NCBI RefSeq assembly: GCF_000516985.1
Contig: NW_006917093.1
Span: 2,976,001-3,040,000, forward strand
Source of the DNA: Pestalotiopsis fici W106-1
Taxonomy: Eukaryota > Ascomycota > Sordariomycetes > Amphisphaeriales > Sporocadaceae
DNA length: 64,000 nt
Reading direction: 5' to 3'
The position numbers and the translations under genes were made by a program. Below are positions 34,429-45,826 of the stretch, piece after piece; position 1 is the stretch's first letter; every line of letters begins with the position of its first letter. The notes under the pieces are model-generated. The model ran no database searches. It worked only from the letters and a program-made list of their open reading frames with translations, and was not told the DNA's origin.

Positions 34429-37400
34429 TTAGCATAAAAGAAACCCAGACTCGAGGGGAGTCGTCAAGGAATGGCGACTACGCACCTTTTTGGGCACTTC
34501 GGGGAATTTCAGCGGAAGCCAGATGCCCATCACAGAGGAATATATCGAAGTGTTTGAGGACCTCGACTTTGAAATCACATTCTCAAAGCCACTGGTTGAG
34601 AGTAAGGTCTCAACCTCTTTAGGGTTGTCTATTTTGAAATCCAGCAATTTTCTGTGAGTAGTCGTCGGCTTGTCTTCAAGGGCAGACTTGGCCATTTCGT
34701 CAGGAGATGGGACGTTGCCCAGGCCAACCTCATCAATCTCCCCCTTCGAGACCGACGCAGCAGTGCCGTTGTGCTCGATATAGATGCTTGCCGGTGTCCG
34801 CATCTGCTGGCCGCGCTGGACTTCCTCTGGGTCCGAGGACTTAAGAAGTCTCAATCGCTCGCGTTCCATGAGTACTTCATCCTGTGCTGACAGGCGCAAC
34901 TCCTGACGGAGAGCCACGATCTCTTTCTCTGCTGCATTGCCAATCTCGAGCTTAGTTAGGTAAAGCGAGCCCTTGTACCGCGCCTCAAATTCGGATGCCA
35001 ACCGCTCAATGACATTTTCGCTGTGGATGCGAATGAAAGAGTCTCGCAAGACTTTGTTCATTACATCGACATCGGCAGCGTGAGTCCAGAAAGAATCATG
35101 CACGGCTGCAAAGGTTAGGCCCATGGCATCGCATTCCAGAGCCGAGAGAAGCATGTGAGTAGCATCAAGGGAATGGATAAAGTTGGGCGGGAATGCCTGC
35201 AATTGCTTCCGTCGATTCACAGGATCAGACCGCTCCGGGATAACAAGATTCAGATCCTGCAGAGCTGTAGGAATGGTGCGGGTGCCGCCTCTCCGGTAAG
35301 GTTGCACAACTGGCAATCGCAGAGGAGTGGTCCAAACTATGGTTGATTTCCAATGGCTCATGAGATCGCTCGCAAGGAAGTTCTTTGTCGAGTTCTTGTT
35401 GACTACTTTCAGCGCTTTCGCCTTCTTTTTCGTTATTGGCTCTCCGGCAACGGCCTCTGCATTCTGTGCTTCGGTCAATGCAGCCAAGTTGTCAAGTTGC
35501 TCCGGACTTATAGCTCGGCACACACGACCAGCGCATTCAGCAAGCCAGTACTGGATGTCGTGAGCACCGCTGAACATGGTCGACAGGGCCTTGAAGATCT
35601 TGGATGCGACATAAGAAGCCAGGAGCATGGATGGCATGCCTGTTTCAGCCTCGATGTTGGGATGTGCCGCCTCAATCTGCTTGTGAACCTGTGCCCTAGC
35701 ACCAATGAATGTGACACCGTAAACATTGGTCATAACCGTTTGTTTGACGACCTTGCGGGTGATCTTGCCATCCATGATCTTGCCAAGCTGGTTGTCCTTC
35801 TTGACGTCTTCTTTGATACTTTCCTTGACCAAATCCGCAACAGCAGAGTAGACATCAGCCGGACGATCTCCAGGCATAAGGTTGACTTGCTGCGCTCCCC
35901 AGCGATCACCTCCAAGAGCCGCGTAATGCTGAAGACCGTTGCAAGTGCCGTCCTGTTGGATGGGGAGAGCGGAGACATGCTTTGTGGGATCTGGTAGTTC
36001 CATGGCTGCTTTGAACTCAAAACAAGCCGCCAAGCATTGCCATGGGTCTTCTGCTTTCAGCCACCATCTCCCTCCGCTCAGAGGGTTCGTAGCTGAGTCG
36101 ATGATTTCGGCCATATGCTCCATCGCGAATGCCTCACGCTCAGAAATACTGGCCTTGTCAAAACCAGCCACGTTGGATATTTGCACCTTGAGCCATCGGA
36201 GACCACTCTCGCCAAGCTCTTTACCCTCCGCAAAAAGTAGCATTCCACGGGTGTTATCGGCACCCATGTGATTCAGGTAGGTTGGAATGGGATAAGCTCG
36301 ACCACGGAAATCCATGTTGTGTGGAAAGTAAAAGGTTTGGTCCTTGAAAGAATTGGCGATTTCCATTTGGAAGTTGATGAAGCAACGTTCCGAGTGAAGT
36401 CCTGCCTTTTCATTTTCAATAGCCTTGACTTGAGCAATCCAAACTTTTCTCGCCAAAGGATCGTCGGAATATTCAGGTTCTGGTGGAAGAGGTATGCTCG
36501 GATGCAGAGGGGGAAAGTTTGCAATTGCTTCACCGCTGTTCCATGCCTCTAGCATGACCCCGAAGACAGATCGGTTAATTCTCCATGCGGTCCGCCCAAG
36601 AACATCAAGACCTTTACAGACCTGGTCAAGGTCACCCCTCTTTATGGCTGCTTCGGTATAGACCTTCTGATCCTTTTCGCCATTCTTGATTCGAATAATG
36701 GACGTGGGAAATTCAAGGAATCCACCCTTGTCGAACTTGGACCAAGGCTCAGGTTCAACAAGCATAGGCAGATGTCGTGCAAGGAAGTCAGCCCGTGGCT
36801 CCTTTTTCATAAGCTCTGTCAAATACTTGTTGGGCATGATCATGCCGACCCTCTTGCCCTTCTTGAAGATGGTGGATTTAGCGAAAGAGGGTTGGACCTG
36901 GCTAACGAGCTCTTTGGTGTCTGGGTGCTCGCGAGTGACTGTGACTGTGGCTGTCTCAATTAGAGCTAGTGTCAGGAAAGCGCCGATTTTCGTCTTGATC
37001 ACGACCGGCCAGTGGTCTGCATTTTGAATTGCCTCCTCAACATGCTTGATTACGCTATTTTCGGGTGAAGTGGAATCGGGCGGAGTGGTTTCAGGTGACG
37101 ACGAAGCGGCCTGTTCATGTTCGGCTGCCTCGCGATGCAAGAAACGTCTCCGGGTCTTTCTCAATTTCCGGGCCTCGTGGTTTCGTTGGAGTCGAACATC
37201 TTCTTCGACGGCTTTGGCAAGAGCGGAGACGGCGATCGCAATGGTCGGTCCATTGTCACTGTCGGCTGACGCAGTCGAATTTAAAATACTAAGAATGGTG
37301 ACAGCAGCAAGCCGGGCTGGATTGGACTGTCTCAAGAAGGGTGCAATGAGAATTTTGTCGAGATCATCGGATGACTTGGTCGGTTGAGCCTCGGCGATGT

Positions 37401-38667
37401 CCATAAGCTTCATTTCTTCCTTGATCCTCGTTTCCAGAGCGCATTGCCAGTCGTAGAGTTGACTGTTCAAGGCGTTCGTGGACAAGGATGTGTTCTTTCC
37501 CATCTTCATCAAAGCTTGGTGCTCCTCTCGCCATCGGTGGATCGCGGCATCAACGCAGTCCTTCTCCATCCGAGCCTGAATCTCACGTTGCTCAGCCAGA
37601 GGCAATTTCGAGATATCGACGCCTCGAATATCAGAGAAAAAGGACAGGACATGACGCAATGTCTTCAAACCAAGACCTTTTTGCTTCACGGCCAGGACCT
37701 CTCCTTCGGGATCAACGGCGCTGGCAGCATCAGCAGCAGCCGAGGCATCCTGCGAGCTGGCTTCAGTGGCCAGTTGCGATTCAGGGGACTCGTCGCCTTC
37801 AATGACCCACTCATCTGGTGAATATTTATGAACTGTGCATAGGCTGGTGATCTTTGCGAGATCCTGATCAGACAAAATATCCGAGTATTGGTACACCTTC
37901 CAACCTAGGTCTCCAGGTACCATGCCCATGTATCGGTCGATACGACGCTCGAGTCTTTCCGAATCCTGACCAGAAAGGAGAGAAATCTTCAGCATGTAGG
38001 CAATTGTCTTTGGTGTCTGTGGAAGGCCCTTGGCACGAATTTGTGTTTCGTACCATGATTGCATTGATTCAGCCCATTTGATATTTGGTTGCGAATAGAA
38101 ACGCTCAATGTTGGCAGCGAGGTATTTGTTGTGAAGCTTTATCAGCTCATGCCCGGGCAGGAGATCATATTCCTCGAAGCGCTTGAGAACAAGAGCAGCT
38201 CGGTCGAGATGGGAGACCTGGAGGCATGCGTGAAATACGGACAGCATGGTCTCGATATCACCCGGAATACCTTGACCTGTTGTCCGTAGCCTGGCAGGTG
38301 GCTCGAGCTCGTGCTTGACGATGATGGGGTTCGAAGGGTCGAAGTGTCGTAATTCGTATGGAGCCAGGTTGCGCTGGGGTTGCGGCGACTGAGCATATGC
38401 TGGTATATTGAATGGCAAGTCCTCTTGGGCATGGGCATCATCGATGGCGGTAGCAAGTGACCTATCGTGCTGGGTGCCGTGGCTGACACGCTCGCTCCTC
38501 CTCTGCCATGGCAGCAAATCTGGTCGCGTGACGAGTAGTCTCTGACTTGAAGCGCCGGCGCCAGCAACGGAACGACACAGTGAAGATGTCGATATTACTT
38601 GAGGCCGTCTAAAGGTGCTGATCCGAGGGAGGGAGAGGCTCCTCTGAGCCGAGGGTCTGATGAACAT
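34429..38667 (-). CDS. rpo41: Mitochondrial DNA-directed RNA polymerase
   Basis: Single-subunit T7-like polymerase that transcribes mitochondrial DNA and makes primers for its replication. Uninterrupted frame of 1412 residues, normal for filamentous fungi. An Arg/Ser-rich mitochondrial presequence begins MFIRPSAQRSLSLPRISTF. An N-terminal extension with helical PPR-like segments follows (IETMLSVFHACLQVSHLDRA), then the polymerase core. Palm motif A is DGTCNGLQHYAALGGD with the metal-binding Asp at about residue 906. The fingers helix is RKVVKQTVMTNVYGVTFIGA at about residues 970-990. Motif C is VHDSFWTHAADVD with the second Asp at about residue 1191. The thumb/core block DFRGRAYPIPTYLNHMGADN is also present. 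Coding density is unbroken and no catalytic residue is missing. It is divergent from atp25, another mitochondrial gene-expression factor. Confidence 0.96.
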   Translation of the reverse strand: MFIRPSAQRSLSLPRISTFRRPQVISTSSLCRSVAGAGASSQRLLVTRPDLLPWQRRSERVSHGTQHDRSLATAIDDAHAQEDLPFNIPAYAQSPQPQRNLAPYELRHFDPSNPIIVKHELEPPARLRTTGQGIPGDIETMLSVFHACLQVSHLDRAALVLKRFEEYDLLPGHELIKLHNKYLAANIERFYSQPNIKWAESMQSWYETQIRAKGLPQTPKTIAYMLKISLLSGQDSERLERRIDRYMGMVPGDLGWKVYQYSDILSDQDLAKITSLCTVHKYSPDEWVIEGDESPESQLATEASSQDASAAADAASAVDPEGEVLAVKQKGLGLKTLRHVLSFFSDIRGVDISKLPLAEQREIQARMEKDCVDAAIHRWREEHQALMKMGKNTSLSTNALNSQLYDWQCALETRIKEEMKLMDIAEAQPTKSSDDLDKILIAPFLRQSNPARLAAVTILSILNSTASADSDNGPTIAIAVSALAKAVEEDVRLQRNHEARKLRKTRRRFLHREAAEHEQAASSSPETTPPDSTSPENSVIKHVEEAIQNADHWPVVIKTKIGAFLTLALIETATVTVTREHPDTKELVSQVQPSFAKSTIFKKGKRVGMIMPNKYLTELMKKEPRADFLARHLPMLVEPEPWSKFDKGGFLEFPTSIIRIKNGEKDQKVYTEAAIKRGDLDQVCKGLDVLGRTAWRINRSVFGVMLEAWNSGEAIANFPPLHPSIPLPPEPEYSDDPLARKVWIAQVKAIENEKAGLHSERCFINFQMEIANSFKDQTFYFPHNMDFRGRAYPIPTYLNHMGADNTRGMLLFAEGKELGESGLRWLKVQISNVAGFDKASISEREAFAMEHMAEIIDSATNPLSGGRWWLKAEDPWQCLAACFEFKAAMELPDPTKHVSALPIQQDGTCNGLQHYAALGGDRWGAQQVNLMPGDRPADVYSAVADLVKESIKEDVKKDNQLGKIMDGKITRKVVKQTVMTNVYGVTFIGARAQVHKQIEAAHPNIEAETGMPSMLLASYVASKIFKALSTMFSGAHDIQYWLAECAGRVCRAISPEQLDNLAALTEAQNAEAVAGEPITKKKAKALKVVNKNSTKNFLASDLMSHWKSTIVWTTPLRLPVVQPYRRGGTRTIPTALQDLNLVIPERSDPVNRRKQLQAFPPNFIHSLDATHMLLSALECDAMGLTFAAVHDSFWTHAADVDVMNKVLRDSFIRIHSENVIERLASEFEARYKGSLYLTKLEIGNAAEKEIVALRQELRLSAQDEVLMERERLRLLKSSDPEEVQRGQQMRTPASIYIEHNGTAASVSKGEIDEVGLGNVPSPDEMAKSALEDKPTTTHRKLLDFKIDNPKEVETLLSTSGFENVISKSRSSNTSIYSSVMGIWLPLKFPEVPKKVRSRHSLTTPLESGFLLC

Positions 38668-39467
38668 GGCGACTGATTACCTGCACTTGTCTGCAAGGTA
38701 CCAATCGCGCATGGAGGGAGAGGATGCCGCAAGCAAAGAGGCTGGGCTGAAGGAAAAATAAAAAGAATGAATTATGTACACATTAAAGATTGACCGTAAG
38801 GACACCGACTGCTGTGTGTCCAGGTAATATTATGATGAGACTCGACAAACAGACAGACAACAACAGTTGAATATCCCAGAGGATGAAAAAACAGATGCCG
38901 GAAGCTATCAGCAATCGAGGGTCATTGATAGGGAGGCGATAATGGAAAGCCTCAAAAGTCGTCTTCCAAAATTTTCGCCCAGATCCTCTTTGGAGTGACG
39001 CTAAAGCTTTTTTTTGCTTGAGCTAACGCCATTTGTGACTTCAGACAGGCCATTGGCAAAGGGTGGGGCTCAAATTGAGACTTTCGATTGGTCTAAATTT
39101 TCAGAAGTCAAGAGGTTTTCTCCAGTAGTAGCGTACTGCGCACGTACCTGGCAGCCTGGTACGTAACGGTATTGAACCGCGACGGCGACGCGCCGTCATC
39201 CCACTGGAGTCTGCGCATAGGTTCACCTAGCTCTGGTTTTTCCGACTCTCTGATTGGATCGAGCAAAGATTGGTGGACTGGAACGACCACCACCACCAGT
39301 ACTAAAACCTACCAAGAAGTTCTGATCCCATCTTGAAGCTGCCATCCTAGGAGGCGAATCGAAGGTCTTCCATCTTTAAATACAATCATGAATTGAGCAG
39401 CTAAAACTCACAAGCCACCTTTGTTATTCCTCAACTTGGGCTATAACGCCAATCAGCTCTTAATACC
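38668..39467. promoter_or_regulatory. Shared divergent promoter of rpo41 and atp25
   Basis: 800 bp between the start codons of two genes for mitochondrial gene expression. No gene is visible inside. Several CCAAT-like and A-rich stretches occur, but no specific factor site could be assigned. Confidence 0.5.
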
Positions 39468-41642
39468 ATGGTTCCAGGAAGGGTCATGAGCGCAGCTGGC
39501 TGCTCACAGTGCCGGGCTTCCATACTAAGACTATTCCTCGGTTCTGCAACTCCACTCGTCAGATCGCCTCTCACCACCAGTGCATCATGGCGCACTGTCG
39601 TCCCAGCCGGCAAGAGTGCCCGTCCTTATGCCACTGCATCACATTCGGATGGTGCTACCGCCAGTAAAGATCCTCATCACGCCGCATCTTCGACGGACAA
39701 TCTCGAAGCTGCATCAGAGGAGCAGGCTTCAGATCAGACACCCTCAACGACACAGGCTGACGAGCCCTGGTATCTCCAAGTTGAGCCGCCACGACATGTG
39801 CCTGTGTCTGAGCCGCCGCCATTGCCTGATGTGCCTGAGGGCTCACCCGCAGTCATACCCCAACTGCTCAAGTATGCCGCCGAGGAAATGGGCCTGGATG
39901 ATTTAAAGCTTCTTGATTTGCGCGAACTCGACCCGCCACCAGCACTGGGCACAAACCTGTTCATGCTATTCGGCACAGCACGCAGTGAGAGGCACTTGAA
40001 TGTTTCCGCAGGTCGTCTGGTCAGGTGGCTGCGAGCCCAACACCGAATCTACGCTGATGCAGATGGGCTTTTGGGTCCCAATGAACGTAAAACCAAGCTC
40101 AGGCGCAAGGCCAAACGGGCACGACTGCTCGGCACCATGGGAACAGATGATGCTGATGATGGCATCACTACTGGGTGGATCTGCGTCAACCTGGGTACTA
40201 TCAACCGCTCGCACATGGAATCTGCTGTCGTTGGCGAGGACGGGCGTGTTGCTGGTTTCGGTGTTCCTCAGACAGGCTCCACCATTGTGGTGCAAGTTCT
40301 TACCGAGTCGAGGCGAAGTGAGCTCGGCTTAGAGATCCTCTGGGAGCGACACCTAGCCCAGCAATCTAAGAAACATATGAAAGAACTTGAATCCGGCAAG
40401 GACGTCGACTCTCAGACACCAGAGAATCCCGCTCTGTCGCATGCGCCATCTCGACCTACCATGGGAACCTCTCCCTCGACCAGTTCTCCATTTTCGGGTC
40501 AGACCCGATCATACTCTACTCAGACTACATACGTGGATAGTCGTCACAATGTACCAACTACATCTCAAGTCGACGAGCTACACGCCTTCTTGACTGGTAG
40601 CATTGGTTCCAATGAGGCCACTAGGCAAGGCTCGGATGAGGCAGCCGGCTTGCAAGCTGCTGCCCTATTTTCGGAAAGCTTGAGCCACGACAGCGCTGCG
40701 AAGACACGAATGATAGAGCTTCTGAACATGCATCTGCAAAATTTACCACGAAACCAGATTTTCGCAACTTTCAAGACTACGCCCTTTCTCAAAGTGTCTG
40801 AAGTTGCCATGCACGATATGCCAGCCGACAAGACTTGGGCATTGCGGCTGAGTATTCAGGCAAAAGCTCGCCAGCTGGGTTTCGAGGGTTACAAATCTCT
40901 AGGTCTTCATAAGTACGGAAACCTAGATGGGACGAGAGAGCTGATTGACCAACTCCGCATTTTTGCACTTCCCGCGACAAGAGAAGAAATGCAGCAGCTT
41001 CTTAGTTGCATTTATAACTCCCCAGAATCAGGGCTGGATGAGCAGAACAGCCTCGCCATGGAGCTTCTGGAGTCTGTTCACATGCGCGGCGAGTCAGTCA
41101 TTCAGAATGATGTTGTCGTCGCCATTGTGGAAGGAATATCGTGGTCCCCCAAGCGTAATACACAAACACATGACCTTCTGAGAAGACTGGACGACTTCAT
41201 TGTCCAGGCGGAGCTGCCCTACATGGGAGAGCCCTTGCTGATCAGACTCATGGAAGCATATGCCCGACTCAAGCGTTGGGATTCATTCTGGGAAACTTGG
41301 CGCACCCCAGCCCGATATGCTCAGCCTCGATCCAAAACGATGTACCTCCATTTCTTTGAGGCCGGAGCTGCCACCAAGGACCGCTCGAGCTGTTCTCAGG
41401 TTCTACGCCAAGGCTTTCAAGACATGTTCATGGAAGATCCCGTGGTCGAGCCTGTGGGGCAAATTTATGAAGCAATTCTCCAGTGCATTCGTGTGGCAGA
41501 TCCAAAAGCCGAACTGCACGCCGCTACAATTCCAGACCATGCAATAGGCATCGCTCAAGCTTTGTCCCAGAGAGAGTTTGTGAAAATGATCAAGGACCTG
41601 CAAATCCTGCAAGCAAACCATCCGCGCTCGCAATCATTTTGA
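39468..41642 (+). CDS. atp25: ATPase synthesis protein 25, mitochondrial
   Basis: Mitochondrial inner-membrane-associated protein. In yeast the precursor is cleaved: the C-terminal half stabilises ATP9/OLI1 mRNA and the N-terminal half helps Atp9 ring assembly. Single exon, 724 residues. A basic presequence contains RLFLGSATPLVRSPL. The RsfS/Iojap-like (DUF143) domain follows: PWYLQVEPPRHV, LKLLDLRELDPPPALGTNL, FMLFGTARSERHLNVSAGR, KTKLRRKAKRARLLG, GWICVNLGTI. The C-terminal half is helical (MIELLNMHLQNLPRNQIF, RLSIQAKARQLGFEGYKSLG). In Neurospora-type fungi ATP9 is nuclear, so the mRNA-stabilising role may differ from yeast; that point is inference. Confidence 0.92.
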   Translation: MVPGRVMSAAGCSQCRASILRLFLGSATPLVRSPLTTSASWRTVVPAGKSARPYATASHSDGATASKDPHHAASSTDNLEAASEEQASDQTPSTTQADEPWYLQVEPPRHVPVSEPPPLPDVPEGSPAVIPQLLKYAAEEMGLDDLKLLDLRELDPPPALGTNLFMLFGTARSERHLNVSAGRLVRWLRAQHRIYADADGLLGPNERKTKLRRKAKRARLLGTMGTDDADDGITTGWICVNLGTINRSHMESAVVGEDGRVAGFGVPQTGSTIVVQVLTESRRSELGLEILWERHLAQQSKKHMKELESGKDVDSQTPENPALSHAPSRPTMGTSPSTSSPFSGQTRSYSTQTTYVDSRHNVPTTSQVDELHAFLTGSIGSNEATRQGSDEAAGLQAAALFSESLSHDSAAKTRMIELLNMHLQNLPRNQIFATFKTTPFLKVSEVAMHDMPADKTWALRLSIQAKARQLGFEGYKSLGLHKYGNLDGTRELIDQLRIFALPATREEMQQLLSCIYNSPESGLDEQNSLAMELLESVHMRGESVIQNDVVVAIVEGISWSPKRNTQTHDLLRRLDDFIVQAELPYMGEPLLIRLMEAYARLKRWDSFWETWRTPARYAQPRSKTMYLHFFEAGAATKDRSSCSQVLRQGFQDMFMEDPVVEPVGQIYEAILQCIRVADPKAELHAATIPDHAIGIAQALSQREFVKMIKDLQILQANHPRSQSF

Positions 41643-42922
41643 TTGTGCGCGACCGGTGTGTTAAGGTCCATGACTGATCATGGACTTCGATTGACGGCGC
41701 GAATCCACGATGACCGGCGGCGATCGATGCTTGTCTGAGGACATTCGTGCTCATGGCCTTGATATATATGATCGTGCCCCCACCGCCTGGTCCGGCTAGT
41801 TCAAAGAATGTAACACTACTACTGTACGATACTGCAGCAACCAGCTTGTTTGAGTACCTAGCTTGCAATAATTAGACTCCTCGAGGTCAAATGCCATCAA
41901 TTAAGACACTCAGCTCTGTTTAGATATTGGCTTTTTCTCTTGAACATGATTGAGGTGACTAGGTAGGGACCATAGCATGTATCATTGTGGTTGGCGACCT
42001 TCCCTTTCTGGAAAGGGGCCACTCAAAGGTTTTATGCTTGTTGGCCTAGTCCAGCAATCTTGGAGCGCTGATAAGACACGTGGGAAACTGATTCATCCCG
42101 CTAGAATCTACAATGACCCTGGTTATTATTATTATAATGATGATGCTACTATGGGACTTTGGAGACTAGATCGTTTTCACAGAGCGCCCATATTATCTTG
42201 TGCCGAGCAGATTGGGAATTTTTTTAATTCACACGGAGCCAATGCTTGAGGCAAGTGACGATTAACTCACACGAGCATTGGATGCTCATCATAGTTCAGT
42301 GCTGGTTGTATCCTGAGGATGATATACCGTTTGCAAAAATTAATCACCACGTCAAACGCAATCAAGCTCTTACTGGCTGCGAAGCTCACTTTCCGGATTC
42401 ATCGTTGACAGAAACACTCCCAAGCGTGCCCTGATCATCAGACAGGCAGTTGATCAACCCCTACATCGACATTTGCTGACCGTTGCCGGTCACCCCTGGG
42501 CTTGAGTGCCGACTAATGCGTAAGCGAGAAAAGCCAAGTCTTTGTCCCTTGCGCCAATCTAGGTAGATTCATCATCAGATCGCAATCTTTGAAAGTGCAT
42601 CCCGTTAGCATGTCCAATCAAGTATTGTATTTGACAGCATACTACCGTAATGAGAGCTCCCTCTAGAAGAAGTGGAGAGCAACCTGGAGCCGATATGCTC
42701 CTCAAGGCAGGGTACCCAATCGCTGGGCACTCACTACTACTAATGATTATATATAGACTGGTGACGGACATACCCACGCTCACTGACAGCCTTTCACACC
42801 ACTTGGCTTGCCCCAGCGTTATCCTCCTGCTAGATCAATTGGCATCTTCATTTCATCAGCTCAGCTATAACCGTCCACGGCTAGCTTCTGACCCCTACGG
42901 TTAATCTCTATTTTCAACAAAC
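41643..42922. promoter_or_regulatory. Upstream region of the S1/P1 nuclease gene
   Basis: 1.28 kb with the atp25 3' flank at left. A strong TATATATAG lies at 42748-42756, about 170 bp before the nuclease ATG. No gene is seen; a TAGGTAGGGAC sequence near 41960 resembles the dispersed AGGTAGGTAC motif. Confidence 0.5.
42748..42756 (+). promoter_or_regulatory. Probable TATA box of the S1/P1 nuclease gene
   Basis: TATATATAG about 170 bp upstream of the start codon at 42923. Inducible secreted-enzyme genes in fungi often have such elements. Confidence 0.45.
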
Positions 42923-43936
42923 ATGGCTCGTGTCGCAGCCTTGACCCTGCTCTCAGCAGCAGCTCTTCCCGGTGCTATGGCCTGGGGAGCAATGGGTCAT
43001 GAAACTGTTGCCTATATTGCTACCAACTTTGTGGCCACGTCGACAAAGACATACTTCCAGACTCTTCTGGGCGACACGTCAACCGACTATCTGGCGTCGG
43101 TTGCCAGTTGGGCAGACTCGTACCGCGTGAGTAGCCTTCTAGACACTTGATTACATAGTAGCATGAATGAGAAATCTGATGTTATGAACACTTGCAGTAC
43201 ACCACAGCCGGCAGCTTCTCCTCGGGCTACCACTATATTGACGCGCAGGACAACCCGCCGTCGTCGTGCGGCGTGGACTTGGACCGGGACTGCGCCGACG
43301 GCTGCGTCGTGAGCGCCATCTCCAACTACACGGAGCGCGTGCTCAACACCAAGCTCAGCACCGCGGACCGCCAGATTGCCGCCAAGATGATCATCCACTT
43401 TATCGGCGACATTGGGCAGCCGCTGCACTGCGAGGAGCTCGAGGCCGGCGGCAACGGCATCGACGTCACCTATGACGGCGAAGACACCAACCTCCACCAC
43501 ATCTGGGACTCGGAGATCCCCGAGTCCGTGTCTGGCGGCTCTTCTCAGTCTTCTGCCAAGACTTGGGCCACCACATTGACGACTGGTAAGCATTCCTCAT
43601 GATTCCCCGCTTTACTCTCCGTATGTTTCTGCGCAATGAGGCCTTGATTGCTAATTGCAAATGGCAACAGCCATCAAATCGGGCACCTACAAGTCCGAGG
43701 CTGCCGGCTGGGTTTCTGATCTAGACATCACGGACGCTGAGACGACGGCTACGGGCTGGGCCTCCGAGTCCAACGCCTACGTCTGCTCGACCGTCCTCAA
43801 GGGTGGCCTCTCCGCCGTTGAGAACAAGGAGCTCGATGGCTCGTACACGACCACGGCGCAACCGGTTGTCAAGGAGCAGATTGCCAAGCAGGGATACCGG
43901 CTGGCCAAGTGGCTTGACGCTATTGCGGCAGCCTAA
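42923..43936 (+). CDS. Secreted S1/P1-type zinc nuclease
   Basis: Extracellular, trinuclear-zinc endonuclease of the S1/P1 family that degrades single-stranded DNA and RNA and removes 3' phosphates; likely for phosphate and nitrogen scavenging. Three exons, 42923-43126, 43198-43585 and 43671-43936, give 285 residues. The signal peptide ends at ...GAMA, leaving mature Trp21 (WGAMGHETVAYIA), whose amino group and nearby His are zinc ligands. Further ligands sit in VASWADSYR (Asp), YHYIDAQDN (His), IIHFIGDIGQPLHC (His, Asp, His) and NLHHIWDSEI (His, Asp). All expected ligands are present. An NYTE sequon suggests N-glycosylation. It faces the exopolyphosphatase gene tail to tail, 108 bp away; a phosphate link is suggestive only. 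Confidence 0.95.
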
Positions 43937-44044
43937 GGCGAGAGAGAGAGTAGAATCATGCTTGTTGTAGTGATGTAGCTAGCGGCAGAAATACGAATCA
44001 GTAAAGTGGCAATGAATATGATAGTCCATTTCTATCTTTCCATT

Positions 44045-45331
44045 CTACACAGTCATCGCTTGCCTTAACATGGGAGCAACCTGTTTACGACTATTTTCAA
44101 CTTTGCCCTGGGTCCAACATTTCCTCCATGCGGCCTCTGTTACATGGTCCAACTCTCCACCTCTCCATTCATTCAATTCCAGCTTCCCTCTATACTCATG
44201 CTCGAAACGCTTCGCTGCTTCGACACCCTTTTCCGATCTTGCAACTAACATGAGCTCACGGCTAAAGTTGCCTTCCGCCTCCTTGAAGGCAGTCATGACG
44301 GCGACAAGATCGAGCCCCTTCTCGTCTCCCCACTTCTCCACCACTTGTGCGAGCTGGGCCCCGTTGCCGGCCTTGTCCCGCAAGTTGACAAAGGAAGCCG
44401 GAATCGACGACGTGCCAAGTTTGAGCCCGCCCTGATCCCACTCCTTGTAATCCTTGCGGAGAACGTCGCGCATCGACAGCGGTGAAATGTCCTCCTTGAG
44501 GCCAGCCAGGGCAGTAAAGTAGGCAGTGCGGTCAAACGGTGGGCGACCCTCGGTATTGGCGGCCAACTTGCCTTCCAGGTACCGCACCGCCTCCACGTCG
44601 TAGGCTGTCGTCTTGGTCTTGGCCTCTAGGTTGGTCGTGTCAATGACAATGGGCCCGAGGGCCAGCGCGGCGAGCTGGGCATCGACTTGTTCGCCCTCCT
44701 CGGCAGCTGCACTCTTGGACTTGAGCTCGTCCCAGGCTTCCCGACAGTAGTCCACGACGAGACTGGCGCAGCTACCGCTCTGCTCGAGCACGCGGGGCGA
44801 GGCGTCGCGGGGCACGCGGCCCTCGTCGGCGTGGTGGTCAATGCAGCCAATGACTCTATTGGCATAGGCTTCCAGCCGGCCCGTCAGGCAATTGTGGTCC
44901 ACAAGGAGCCAGTCGGCGTCCAGGTTCCCAGCGCTGGCGGACGACGCTGCCGACAAGTCGTCCAGGGTGATCACGTCGTCTGGCGACGCCGAGGCCCGCC
45001 GCAGCACCTCGGTGAACTCTGGCCGCAGAGTCAAGTCATCCCGGGCCAGGTGGCACAGCGGGATATGCAGAGTGTGGGGAGGCGTGTAAGTGCGCAGATA
45101 GGCCAGGAGCAGTGCCGAGCAGAGAGAGTCGAGATCTGCATGCCTTTGGTTAGCTCATCGTTCAACATGAATGGAAGGCTTTTCTCGGCCAATTTTTGTA
45201 AAAGTCTGGGGTTTCTTACCGGCCGACTCGTTTCCCACGACAAATGTCAACTTTTGCTTCTTGGTTGTAGACGATGCCAGCGCCGATTTGGCGCTCGCGA
45301 GGAACGCCGATAGGGAAACGCGCGGGGCCAT
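44045..45331 (-). CDS. ppx1: Exopolyphosphatase Ppx1 (DHH-DHHA2 family)
   Basis: Hydrolyses the terminal phosphate of inorganic polyphosphate; family includes yeast Ppx1 and human prune. Two exons, 45331-45220 and 45135-44045, give 400 residues. The N-terminus MAPRVSLSAFLASAK leads to FVVGNESADLDSLCSALLLA, the first metal-binding motif, joined across an 84-bp intron. Other motifs are WLLVDHNCL, VIGCIDHHADEG (the DHH motif), SGSCASLVVDYC and GPIVIDTTNLE. The DHHA2 domain includes LSMRDVLRKDYKEW and LGTSSIPASF, then a region with MTAFKE. No signal peptide is evident. Family assignment is firm; polyphosphate as substrate follows from the family. Confidence 0.92.
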
Positions 45332-45826
45332 TGCTAACTCCTCGGCAGCTAATAAATTCTTGTGTACTTCCTTTTAGGAGTGTTTTATGATAAAGCAATG
45401 TACGGCCTTTTTTCCTTTGTTGTTGTAATTTGTAAGAAAGCAATTCCTGGACCCGGAAGTCCAAATTCTTCTGTACTCTTATGCCGCGGACTTCGAAGTC
45501 TGGAACATCGTCATTATGCGAGTTTATGCAATTATAACATATTATCACCGTGGTATATGCATATATGTACTACGATCGATTTATACACGGTTTTATACAC
45601 ACATACAGGTCTCGCGAGTATAGTTGGACTAAACTAGCATTTCTTGTTAAAATGGCCTATACTAGCTTTGTATTAAACTAGATGACCGCCTTGACCTCAA
45701 GAAATACCTGTTTCAAATTCTCTCCATGTCTCAGCCTGCAAAATACAATAATTCACTTGCCACAAGACCCCAGTTACTGCGTCTCTAACCCATTCAGTGG
45801 CATAAGCTTCCTGGAAGCTCATTCCA
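45332..45826. other. AT-rich spacer
   Basis: 495 bp between the ppx1 start and the 3' end of the 231-residue secreted protein gene. AT-rich and without a coding signal. Confidence 0.5.

Noticed and set aside
39150..39200. Minus-strand GGTTCAATACC resembling a tRNA T-loop
   Set aside because: The flanking five bases do not pair well and no anticodon or D arm is found upstream.
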